From Roseiarcus sp963717215 (GTDB lineage: Bacteria; Pseudomonadota; Alphaproteobacteria; Rhizobiales; Beijerinckiaceae): DNA of 64,000 nt. The notes beneath the pieces are model-generated. The model was not told the origin of the DNA, ran no database searches, and worked only from the letters and a program-made list of their open reading frames with translations. Within the stretch, counting starts at the first letter, position 1. The number at the start of each line of letters is the position of its first letter. A program made the translations under genes and the position numbers. The stretch spans positions 313,473-377,472 of the forward strand of contig CAVQVS010000001.1 of assembly GCA_963717215.1 (NCBI GenBank). The letters are read 5' to 3'. This document shows positions 36,676 to 44,315 of the stretch, one piece after another.

Positions 36676-37875
36676 ATGAGCAAACCCTTCCGCACGCTCG
36701 ACGACGCCGACTTGGCCGGCAAGCGCGTGCTCCTGCGCGTCGATCTCAACGTGCCGACCGAAAACGGCCGGGTGACCGATGCGACGCGGATCGAACGCGT
36801 CGCATCGACCATCACCGAAATCGCCGACAAGGGCGGCAAGGTCATTCTGCTCGCGCATTTCGGTCGTCCCAAAGGCGGCCCGGATGAGGCCAATTCGCTC
36901 AAGCCCGTCGCCGCGGCAGTGGCCCAGATCATCAAGCGGCCGGTCGCCTTCGCGACAGACTGCATCGGCAGGACGGCCGACGAAGCGATCGCCAGAATGA
37001 AGAACGGCGATGTGCTCCTGCTCGAAAACACCCGCTTCCATAAGGGCGAGGAGAAGAACGACCCCGCCCATGTCGACGCGCTCGCCAGGCTCGGCGACAT
37101 CTTCGTCAATGACGCCTTCTCCGCCGCCCACCGCGCGCATGCGACGACGCATGGGCTCGCCCACAAGCTGCCCGCCCATGCGGGACGGGCAATGCAGAAA
37201 GAGCTCGAGGCGCTCGAGGCCGCGCTCGGCAGTCCGAAGCGCCCGGTCGCTGCGATCGTCGGCGGCGCCAAAGTGTCGACCAAGCTGGATCTGCTCGAAA
37301 ATCTCGTCAAGAAGGTCGACCTCCTTATCATCGGCGGCGGCATGGCCAACACGTTCCTGTTCGCGCAGGGCAAGGGGATTGGCAAGTCGCTATGCGAGAA
37401 GGATCTGGCCGACACCGCGCGCTCGATCATGGCGGCCGCCGAAAAGGCCAAGTGCCGCATTCTGCTGCCGGTCGACGCCAACGTCGCCAAGGAATTCAAG
37501 GCGCACGCGCCGGCGCATATCGTCGACGTCGATCAAGTTCCCGACGATGAAATGATCCTCGACATCGGCCCGAAGTCGATCGCCGCGGTCGAGAAGGTGC
37601 TGGGAGAAATCAAGACGCTGGTCTGGAACGGCCCGTTCGGCGCGTTCGAAACGCCGCCCTTCGACACGGCGACGATGGCGGTCGCGAGGACGGCGGCGCG
37701 CCTCACCAAGCAAGGCAAGCTGACCTCGGTCGCCGGCGGGGGCGACACCGTCGCAGCTCTCAACGAAGCCAAGGTCGCCGAAGACATGACCTATGTCTCG
37801 ACCGCGGGCGGCGCGTTCCTGGAATGGATGGAAGGCAAGGCGCTGCCGGGCGTCGAAGCGCTGAGGGCGAAGTAG
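36676..37875 (+). CDS. pgk: Phosphoglycerate kinase
   Basis: A 399-residue two-domain kinase. RVLLRVDLNVPTENGRV is the N-terminal signature; AHFGRPKGG, ENTRFHKGEEKNDP, FVNDAFSAAHRAHATT and the KVSTKLDLLENL nucleotide-domain segment follow; the C-terminus has VWNGPFGAFETPPFD and VAGGGDTVAALN. Start at 36676 gives MSKPFRTLDD. It forms the third gene of the tkt-gap-pgk block. The fba gene that often comes next is absent here. Confidence 0.96.
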   Translation: MSKPFRTLDDADLAGKRVLLRVDLNVPTENGRVTDATRIERVASTITEIADKGGKVILLAHFGRPKGGPDEANSLKPVAAAVAQIIKRPVAFATDCIGRTADEAIARMKNGDVLLLENTRFHKGEEKNDPAHVDALARLGDIFVNDAFSAAHRAHATTHGLAHKLPAHAGRAMQKELEALEAALGSPKRPVAAIVGGAKVSTKLDLLENLVKKVDLLIIGGGMANTFLFAQGKGIGKSLCEKDLADTARSIMAAAEKAKCRILLPVDANVAKEFKAHAPAHIVDVDQVPDDEMILDIGPKSIAAVEKVLGEIKTLVWNGPFGAFETPPFDTATMAVARTAARLTKQGKLTSVAGGGDTVAALNEAKVAEDMTYVSTAGGAFLEWMEGKALPGVEALRAK

Positions 37876-37908
37876 GGTCGAAGGCGGAGAATTGCGGTTG
37901 GAAGGACT

Positions 37909-38745
37909 TTGAGAGCAAGCCAATTCGTCGGCTTCGACTCTGCATGGGGGGGCAACCCTAGGAGACTCGGCGCAATCTGCTCAATCTCCTTCTCCGGTGA
38001 AGAGTACTTCAATTTCAAGGAACCTGAGCCCGTCGGTTTCACAGACGCCTCGGACTACATCGATTTGATTCGACGGTTCGAAATGCCGACGCTTATTGCG
38101 TTGGATCAGCCGACCGTCGTTGCGAATCCAACAGGCGTGCGCCCAGTCGAGAAGGTGGTCGCGTCTCTAATATCTTGGATGGGCGGGGGCGTGCAGCCGG
38201 CCAACCTCAGGAGAGCCGCCTTTTTCGGTAAAGACGTGCCGATTTGGCAATTCCTGCGTCGTCTTGCGGCGGTCGAGGACCCGGAGGCGGCGCGCGTGGC
38301 CGATCACGGAGCCCACTTAATTGAAGTATTTCCGGCTCTGGCGTTGGCATCGTTAGAGTTGAAGTTTTTTGGCCGACTCATGGGCCCACGCTACAATCCA
38401 GAACGAAAGACCTTTCAATTAGGAAGCTGGATTGCCGTCATTGATGCGATGCGAGCTGAGGCACAAAGGCTGTCATGCACGCCGTTTGTCGAGTGGCTTG
38501 ATAGACTGCGAATGAAAGGCGCGCCAAGAAAAGCGGATCAAGATCTGCTTGATGCAGCTTTGTGCCTGCTTGTTGCGATTCGCTGGCGTCTTTCGCCTCG
38601 CGAAACATCTGTTGCCATCGGCGATCTAAGAAGTGGTTACATGATTGCGCCGGTGTCCGTGGCGGTCTTGGGTCGGCTTCGACAAGCTGCAATGGCGCGA
38701 GGAGTTCCGATCGATGCGTTGTCCGCGTCGAAAGCTCATCCCTGA
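37909..38745 (+). CDS. DUF429 domain protein
   Basis: A 278-residue protein with the DUF429 pattern: FVGFDSAWGG at the start, TLIALDQPTVV, and DLLDAALCLLVAIRW near the end, resembling an RNase-H-like or nucleotide-dependent fold. Its function is unknown. The TTG start is preceded by GGAAGGA. The base composition is visibly more AT-rich than pgk and the thioesterase gene around it, and it replaces the usual downstream fba, both suggestive of insertion by transfer. Confidence 0.75.
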   Translation: MRASQFVGFDSAWGGNPRRLGAICSISFSGEEYFNFKEPEPVGFTDASDYIDLIRRFEMPTLIALDQPTVVANPTGVRPVEKVVASLISWMGGGVQPANLRRAAFFGKDVPIWQFLRRLAAVEDPEAARVADHGAHLIEVFPALALASLELKFFGRLMGPRYNPERKTFQLGSWIAVIDAMRAEAQRLSCTPFVEWLDRLRMKGAPRKADQDLLDAALCLLVAIRWRLSPRETSVAIGDLRSGYMIAPVSVAVLGRLRQAAMARGVPIDALSASKAHP

Positions 38746-38772
38746 CAAACGTTTTGAATCACGTGATTTAGT

Positions 38773-39561
38773 TCACCGCAACCTCACCGCCAGACTCTGC
38801 GTCGCGCGTCCGATCATTCCCCGTTCGTCGTAGAGCGCGGACTCGGCCATTCCGCAGCTGTTGTCCCCGAACAGCGTGCGCGCCTCGAGGCAAATCCATT
38901 CGCCCTCGGGTCGGCGGAAGAGATTGATGGTGAGATCGCAATTGATGAACATGTATTTTGCGAAATCCAGCGCGGCGCTCACTCCATTGCCCGAGTCGCC
39001 GGCAACCGCGACGCGCTGATAGGGGCTGGGAGGCTCGCCCGCGACGAGCGGATGGTTCATGCGAAACCAGGCGGCGGAGGGTCCGTTGAAGAAGCGCCCC
39101 GCCGCAACCCGATTTTCGACCAGATTGCCGTAACCGCTCCTCAACCCCGCCATCGGCATCTTGACGAGCGGGCTTTGGTCGGGCGGCTTCGGCGCCCGCG
39201 GCGGCGGATGGCCCGGCGTTCCGTCTGGAATGGGCAAATCCTCCTCGCGCTGCATGAGCGCGGTGAACCGCGCGACATCCTTGCTTTGGGCGGTCAAGCG
39301 ACCCGAATAATGGCCGGCGTTCCGGCCGACATAGTCCGCCGCGACCTCGACGCTGCACTCGCCGATGGGCGCCGGCCGGATGAGATTGACGGTGAGCCGC
39401 GCGAGGTGGGTCAATCCGTCTTTGGCGGCGGCGCGTTCGATCGCGCGACAGATCAGCGCGGAAGGCGGGCCGGCGTGCTGATGATCGGGATGCCAGGGGC
39501 CACGGGTCAGCTCACTGGCGCGGAACATGCCGTCACCGACTTCGCTATAAGCTGCGTCCAA
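38773..39561 (-). CDS. Acyl-CoA thioesterase-like (TesB/4HBT_3) protein
   Basis: 262 residues from a TTG at 39561 preceded by GGAG; a longer reading frame runs further upstream but is not supported. Double-hotdog features are present: GPWHPDHQHAGPPSALICRA, HLARLTVNLIRPAPIG, GRLTAQSKDVARFTALMQ, and a C-terminal half with WIC-LEARTLFGDNSCGMAES and ALYDERGMIGRATQSLAV. The family hydrolyses acyl-CoA esters; substrate unknown. It is convergent with the DUF429 gene (28-base gap). Confidence 0.78.
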   Translation of the reverse strand: MDAAYSEVGDGMFRASELTRGPWHPDHQHAGPPSALICRAIERAAAKDGLTHLARLTVNLIRPAPIGECSVEVAADYVGRNAGHYSGRLTAQSKDVARFTALMQREEDLPIPDGTPGHPPPRAPKPPDQSPLVKMPMAGLRSGYGNLVENRVAAGRFFNGPSAAWFRMNHPLVAGEPPSPYQRVAVAGDSGNGVSAALDFAKYMFINCDLTINLFRRPEGEWICLEARTLFGDNSCGMAESALYDERGMIGRATQSLAVRLR

Positions 39562-39721
39562 TGAGAGAGCTCCGCCGTTGCGCCGCGCTCGCTCCGGTCG
39601 GCGCCGATGAGTTTTTGCGTCATGCTGCGGCTTGGCGCAAGATGGTTCGTATATAAACCAATATGGCTGACACGCAGGTAAAGTCCAAAGGCGCATCTTG
39701 CCCTGGCGCAGGACGATCGAT

Positions 39722-40402
39722 GTGAAAGGCGCAGCGGTTGAGACCGTGTTCGCCGCTATCCGAAGCACGGGCCTTGTTCCGCGCGGCGCGGTCTCGCTCG
39801 CGAAGGGCGAGCGTGTCGGCGAACTCGCGGGCCTACGCACAATCGTGCTCGCGGGCACGGCAGGGCGAGACGGCTGGAGTGCATTCGCCGCCTCGCCGGA
39901 GGCGCGCGACGATCTGGGCCATCCGCTCGACCGCTGGAGCCGGCGGCTGATCGAGGGGCTCGCGCGCGAACTCGGCGCCACGGCGCTGTTTCCCTTTGGT
40001 GGGCCGCCCTTTTTGCCGTTCCAGCGATGGGCGCAACGCGCAGAATCCGTCCATTCCTCGCCGATTGGCGTTTTAATTCATCCGCATTACGGCCTTTGGC
40101 ATGCCTATCGCGGCGCTCTTGGCTTCTCGGAACCTTTCGTCCTCGAGCCGACGGCGGTTCCGAGCCCGTGCGAATCCTGCATAGGGCGCTGGTGTTTGAG
40201 CGCTTGTCCCGCCGGGGCGTTTTCCGACCCGGGCTATGATGTCGGCGCCTGCGCGGGTCACCTGCGAAGCGCAGCCGGCGGGGATTGTATGGACTTCGGC
40301 TGCCGGGCGCGGCGGGCGTGCCCGGTCGGCGCCGAACACGCCTACGGCCCCGAACAGGCGAAGTTCTTCATGGCTGCGTTTTTGCGCGGGCAGGGCGGCT
40401 GA
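39722..40402 (+). CDS. Cys-rich ferredoxin-like protein
   Basis: 226 residues from a GTG at 39722 with AGGA upstream. The N-terminal part resembles cobalamin-independent QueG-like or EpoQ-like alpha-beta sequence with no motif I can name; the C-terminal third has a cluster of Cys suited to iron-sulfur clusters: PSPCESCIGRWCLSACPAGAF, then CAGHL, then GGDCMDFGCRARRACPVG. That gives about nine Cys in 55 residues, consistent with one or two [4Fe-4S] centres. Partner enzyme unknown; the gene is single and is followed by a 463-base gap. Confidence 0.65.
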   Translation: MKGAAVETVFAAIRSTGLVPRGAVSLAKGERVGELAGLRTIVLAGTAGRDGWSAFAASPEARDDLGHPLDRWSRRLIEGLARELGATALFPFGGPPFLPFQRWAQRAESVHSSPIGVLIHPHYGLWHAYRGALGFSEPFVLEPTAVPSPCESCIGRWCLSACPAGAFSDPGYDVGACAGHLRSAAGGDCMDFGCRARRACPVGAEHAYGPEQAKFFMAAFLRGQGG

Positions 40403-40857
40403 CGGATCCACGCCAAACTCGCCGGGGAAGCCGGGATAATCTCACGGGCGCCGCGGGCGCGATCCTGGCATCGCGAAATGCACCTTGGCTGCGACCTCCG
40501 CGACACAGGATCGCCGCGCGATCCAAGGTCCGCCAAGGCCAGAGCCGCCTTGCGATGGGAATCGGCGATCCCGGAGAACCGGCGTGACCGATTCGCTGGG
40601 ATTGGCGCCAGGGGTCTCCGGCGTCGGGTTTGCCGCGCCGCAATCGTTGATGGACTGCGAAAGTCCGAGCCATTGCCGCTGGCGCCGTGGTCATCCGGCG
40701 CTGACGCTCGCCAGGAAATTTTTGATGCGCTTGCTTGCGATGTTCTGAAAATCATGATATAAGCCAGGTATTGATAAATTTCAAGATTCCCAGCGGAAAA
40801 CGATCGTGAACTACGCCAAAGAAACGTTTTTAAGCCGGATCTTACGGGGAGCCAGAT
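40403..40857. other. Gap without supported gene, upstream of the IS
   Basis: Several overlapping open frames exist on both strands but none has a recognisable family, a good start site or a clear ribosome-binding site. The last 130 bases (40735-40865) are AT-rich. Removing the inserted element closes a short frame beginning at GTG 40806 (NYAKETFLSR) of about 27 codons, whose reality I cannot support. Confidence 0.5.
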
Positions 40858-40865
40858 TTTTTTTA
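40858..40865. repeat. Target-site duplication, left copy
   Basis: TTTTTTTA, identical to 41593-41600 on the other side of the insertion sequence. Eight bases is the duplication length known for the IS1595 family. Confidence 0.85.
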
Positions 40866-41592
40866 GGGGCTGGCCTAGATAGGGAGGAAAGGCTATCTAG
40901 ATCAGATGGTTACGGTTCGACGTCGGAGCCGGTTGCCGACAAGACTTCAGGAAGAGCTTGTCAAGTACTTTGTCGGCGGGACGACGGCGCGGTCTGCGGC
41001 TCTTTTGACTGGCGTCAACCGGCACACGGCGACCTTATTCTTCCGCAAACTGCGGGAAGTAATCGCTCAGCGCTTGGATGAGGAGGCGCCCGAGCTGCTT
41101 GGCGGCGAGGTGGAGATCGATGAGAGTTATTTCGGCGGCCGGCGCAAGGGCAAACGGGGGCGTGGCGCTGGCGGCAAGGTTCCCGTCTTCGGCCTGCTCA
41201 AGCGGGGCGGCAAGGTCCATACGGTGATCATCCCAAATGTTGGATCGAAAACGCTCTTCCCGATTATCCAGGCGCGCATCAAGCCCGACGCCGTGGTCTA
41301 TAGCGACAGTTTCCAGGCCTACGACGTGCTTGACGTGTCCGAGTTCCGCCACATGCGCATCAACCACCGTGAGCTTTTCGCCGACAGGGGAAATCACATC
41401 AACGGCATCGAGAACTTCTGGAACCAGGCCAAACGCCATCTGCGCCGTTACAATGGCATCCCAAAAGCGCAGTTCTATCTCTACCTCAAGGAATGCGAAT
41501 GGCGCTTCAACTACCGCCCAGCAGACCGCTTACTCGCAACCTTGAATGCCTGGCTCAACGAATTTCACTCTGGCCCTATCTAGGCCAGCCCC
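40866..41592 (+). mobile_element. IS1595-family insertion sequence, complete
   Basis: A 727-bp element with 19-base perfect inverted ends: GGGGCTGGCCTAGATAGGG at 40866-40884 and its complement at 41574-41592, flanked by identical 8-bp duplications. One transposase gene fills it. The short length and the lack of an N-terminal zinc ribbon suggest the IS1016/ISSod11-like branch. A subterminal inverted repeat CTAGATAG / CTATCTAG sits at 40875-40882 and 40893-40900. The perfect ends and duplication mean it inserted recently and is intact. Confidence 0.92.
40906..41583 (+). CDS. IS1595 family transposase
   Basis: 225 residues. After a helix-turn-helix region (TRLQEELVKYFVGGTTARSA and SGV-type NRHTATLFFRKLRE) comes the DDE/ISXO2-like catalytic domain: the first Asp in EIDESYFGGRRKGKRG, the second in VYSDSFQAYD, and a HINGIENFWNQAKRHL region carrying the family's Asn and a further acidic residue. 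The reading frame extends to 9 bases before the right inverted repeat end. Fully open, so the element may be mobile. Confidence 0.93.
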   Translation: MVTVRRRSRLPTRLQEELVKYFVGGTTARSAALLTGVNRHTATLFFRKLREVIAQRLDEEAPELLGGEVEIDESYFGGRRKGKRGRGAGGKVPVFGLLKRGGKVHTVIIPNVGSKTLFPIIQARIKPDAVVYSDSFQAYDVLDVSEFRHMRINHRELFADRGNHINGIENFWNQAKRHLRRYNGIPKAQFYLYLKECEWRFNYRPADRLLATLNAWLNEFHSGPI

Positions 41593-41600
41593 TTTTTTTA
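41593..41600. repeat. Target-site duplication, right copy
   Basis: TTTTTTTA, matching 40858-40865. Confidence 0.85.
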
Positions 41601-41638
41601 TTCCAATCGGCCGTAACCCATTGAAAAGTCCCGATCCC

Positions 41639-41682
41639 AAAAAATAAACGCTAGTAAACGCCAGCATTTTTACTAGCGTTTA
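41639..41682 (-). terminator. Rho-independent-like terminator of the methyltransferase gene
   Basis: On the minus strand this reads as a perfect 14-base stem (TAAACGCTAGTAAA paired with TTTACTAGCGTTTA) with a 10-base loop, immediately followed by six T. The methyltransferase gene ends about 90 bases upstream. The stem is AT-rich, which makes it a weaker terminator than usual; the perfect arms are seen directly. Confidence 0.55.
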
Positions 41683-41718
41683 AGCGCGTTTATTGGCGTT
41701 TAAGCGCGTTTATTGGCG
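41676..41718. repeat. 20-bp tandem repeat, two copies plus partial third
   Basis: GCGTTTAAGCGCGTTTATTG occurs twice head to tail at 41676-41695 and 41696-41715, then GCG begins a third copy. The repeat overlaps the right arm of the hairpin at 41645-41682. Each copy carries TTTAAGCGCG and GTTTATTGGC. No known family is recognised. Confidence 0.75.
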
Positions 41719-41771
41719 CTGGCGGAAGGCCTCCATTCGGGCCACGCGCGGGCTTTGGAGGCGCGTGGGCG

Positions 41772-42635
41772 TCAGCCCGGGTTCGTCGCCGTGACGATCC
41801 AAACCGCCGCGCCGAGCGGCACGGTTTCGCCCCGCGCATAGGCGGCGAGCGCCTTGCGGATGTCCGCGGTCGCTGCGGCGCGAACCGCTTCGCTCTGGCC
41901 GTCGAGCATCCGGCTCGTGGGCCCGATCGTCATCGCGGCGCGGACGGCCGTGTCGAGCCCGCGCCCAGTCGCGATGTCGAGCTCGAGATCGTGCGGCGCG
42001 AGAACGATATCGGCGAAGCCCGCGTCGCTGAGGATCCGCCGCACCCGCGTTTCGCTGGCGAAGGCGAAGGGGCCCGGCGCCTCGGGGTCCGTCTCGGGCA
42101 GAGGAGGGGCGTGCTTGCCCGCTTCGCGCAGCGGCAGGATGAAGAAAGGGTTCTGCCTGGCCTCGCGCCAGCAGGCGAAGGCGAGCCGGCCGCCGGGTTT
42201 GAGGCCGTTGCGCAGGTTGGCGAACGAGCGCGCCGGATCGGCGAAGAACATGACGCCGAACCGCGACGCCGCGAGATCGGCGCCGCCGGGCTCGAAATCA
42301 TAGACGGTGGCGTCGGCGCGCTCGAATCTGATCGGCTGGTCTCGGGGCGCGCGCTCGCGGGCGCGCGCCAGCATCGGCTCTGAAATGTCGAGTCCAAGGA
42401 CCTCGCCTCCACGACCGACGCGCGCGGCGAAATCGATCGTCGTCGCGCCGCAGCCGCAACCGACGTCAATCACACGATCGCCTGGGCCTGGCGCGGCTGC
42501 GGCGATGAGCCGGTCGGAAACGGGCCGCAGAACCTGATCCTGATGTTCCTGATAGTCGGTCCATCGCTGGCCGGCGTTCGCGTTCCAATACTCGGCCTGC
42601 GCGGCATTGTCGGTGTGGATTGGCGCTGCGGACAT
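41772..42635 (-). CDS. Class I SAM-dependent methyltransferase
   Basis: 287 residues. SAM motifs: DRVIDVGCGCGATTIDFAAR, VLGLDISEPMLARARER, the DATVYDFEPGGADLAASRF acidic strand and a GLKPGGRLAFACW post-motif, a UbiE/Arsenite-methyltransferase-like pattern. The start 42635 is chosen for the AGGAA just upstream and to drop a 21-residue extension. Substrate is unknown. It follows the ABC permease in the same direction, so they may be cotranscribed. Confidence 0.82.
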   Translation of the reverse strand: MSAAPIHTDNAAQAEYWNANAGQRWTDYQEHQDQVLRPVSDRLIAAAAPGPGDRVIDVGCGCGATTIDFAARVGRGGEVLGLDISEPMLARARERAPRDQPIRFERADATVYDFEPGGADLAASRFGVMFFADPARSFANLRNGLKPGGRLAFACWREARQNPFFILPLREAGKHAPPLPETDPEAPGPFAFASETRVRRILSDAGFADIVLAPHDLELDIATGRGLDTAVRAAMTIGPTSRMLDGQSEAVRAAATADIRKALAAYARGETVPLGAAVWIVTATNPG

Positions 42636-42707
42636 GGGGTTCCTTCTTAGCGCGCGGTTGCGCCTTTCAGTTTGAGCGAGGTTTTCGCTCAGGCGCAATG
42701 GGAAGGC

Positions 42708-43757
42708 TTAGCGACCCGGCGATTCCGGCTCCCATCGGGGATCGCCCGACTGTCCGACGGCCTCGACGAGGGCGCTCAGCCGCGCCACGACCGCGGCGTA
42801 GCTCGATAGCGACTGGAACTGGGTGACGATGAGAGAGAAGGCGGCGACGAGAGTTGAAAAGGCGACCGCGGACTGCGTAATGACGCCGAACTCGATCTTC
42901 CGTTCGATGAAGGCGGGGGCGATGATGAGGGCCGGGATAATCTGGATCATCCAATTGTAGCCGGTGGTGAAGAAACCAACATTGCGGTTGATCGAGGTGA
43001 TCGTACGAAAATTGGCGACGAGGTCGTCGAGCCGACTGAGCAACTGCGTCATTTGCGAGCCCTCGTCTCGCGCCGCCATGATCGCCTCAGCGTTGTTTCG
43101 GACATCGATGAGCTGAGATCGGAAGCTCGCTTCCTTGTCCAACTGGTCGTAGTTCAATTTGATCAGTGGGCGTCCGAACACGAAGGTGAAGAGGGAGCCG
43201 ATCGCGGCGTAGAGCACGGCGACGCCGAACAGCAACGGGCTGATGGTCCACAGAACCCCGGAGAAAGCCAGGATCGTAAAAGCGCTGTTGAGCGCCATCA
43301 GCGCGAAGGAAAGCGTCGTGACCGTGAAGGCGCGCACATCTTCGGAAATGCGCTGGTCGGGGTTTGCGATCGTTCCCGAAACGTTGAGGCGTCGATACGT
43401 TCCGTCGGCAAGGTAGCGGCGCAAGATTCCGCGAGTCATCGTGTCGCGCCACAGAAGCCCGAGCCGCTCCTCGCCGAACCGCGCAATCACGGCGACAACG
43501 GTCAAGGCGGCAAAGACGCCAACATAGATAAATGCCTGCCGGACAAAGCCGGCCATGTCGCGGTCGGCAATCGCCGTCATGAAATTCCGGCCGACATAGC
43601 TGTTGACGACGTTGAGCGCGTTCGCGGCGGACAGGAGGAGGACCAACGCGGCAAAGATGAGCTTTGCCTTCCAGCCGACTTCGGATTGCGCAAAAGTCCT
43701 GACTGCCCGGACAAAGCGAATTCCGGTAGTCTTCAGCGGAATGGACTGCGCATCCAT
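42708..43757 (-). CDS. ABC transporter transmembrane region, nucleotide-binding domain absent
   Basis: 349 residues of the SbmA/BacA/YddA-type transmembrane domain: AKLIFAALVLLLSAANALNVV, VGRNFMTAIADRDMAGFVRQ, LRRYLADGTYRRLN and NPDQRISEDVRAFT are typical. Most relatives of this length range continue into an ATPase domain, but the frame ends at LVEAVGQSGDPRWEPES and the next gene follows at 72 bases, so no ATP-binding cassette exists here. Either this is a 3'-truncated transporter or an SbmA-like, proton-driven form. Confidence 0.75.
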   Translation of the reverse strand: MDAQSIPLKTTGIRFVRAVRTFAQSEVGWKAKLIFAALVLLLSAANALNVVNSYVGRNFMTAIADRDMAGFVRQAFIYVGVFAALTVVAVIARFGEERLGLLWRDTMTRGILRRYLADGTYRRLNVSGTIANPDQRISEDVRAFTVTTLSFALMALNSAFTILAFSGVLWTISPLLFGVAVLYAAIGSLFTFVFGRPLIKLNYDQLDKEASFRSQLIDVRNNAEAIMAARDEGSQMTQLLSRLDDLVANFRTITSINRNVGFFTTGYNWMIQIIPALIIAPAFIERKIEFGVITQSAVAFSTLVAAFSLIVTQFQSLSSYAAVVARLSALVEAVGQSGDPRWEPESPGR

Positions 43758-44004
43758 GAGTTATCTTTGGCCGACTCTCTGCCCACGGCGTGCGGCCGAG
43801 CGTACTCGCTCCTTCAGACCGCGACTAGCGCCAGCCCCGCCCTAGGACGTTGGGTGGGTGAGTGCGAGGCGGACGTCTAGGCTGTTGGGCCGGGTGCTAA
43901 TGACTCAGCAGAGCCGTCTCTCCATTGTCATCAAAACGGCAAAATGTGACACTGCTGATCGAAGGCGAGCCAAAGCCGCCCGGGGAAGGGGAGGAGACGA
44001 TTCC

Positions 44005-44292
44005 ATGGCCATCGAGGCTCAGAGTAGGGGTGCGAAAGCGCCGGTTGACATTCCCGCCGTCGACGACGGTGATGGCGCTAAAGATAATAGCATTAGGAAG
44101 AGCGCTCACCTAATCTGGGTCGATGAAGGCATGCCGGACGGACACGAGCTTGATCATTGGATGCGGGTGAAGTGGGAGCTCGAGCACAAGCGCCATAGAG
44201 CTGGGGCATGGGTGGCGGCGCAGCCGGACTTTGAGCTTGCGCTGACGCGGACGGAAGCCCCTTGTCACGCCAATGATATCGGCGCTCACTAA
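44005..44292 (+). CDS. DUF2934 small protein
   Basis: 95 residues from an ATG at 44005 with GGGGAGGAGACG upstream. The DUF2934 signature is the segment IRKSAHLIWVDEGMPDGHEL followed by DHWMRVKWELE. The family is small, alphaproteobacterial and of unknown role, sometimes found beside glycogen-metabolism genes, as here: xfp begins 24 bases downstream. Possible regulator or accessory to that operon; inference. Confidence 0.75.
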   Translation: MAIEAQSRGAKAPVDIPAVDDGDGAKDNSIRKSAHLIWVDEGMPDGHELDHWMRVKWELEHKRHRAGAWVAAQPDFELALTRTEAPCHANDIGAH

Positions 44293-44315
44293 GCCGCTCG
44301 AGACATTCTGAGGAC

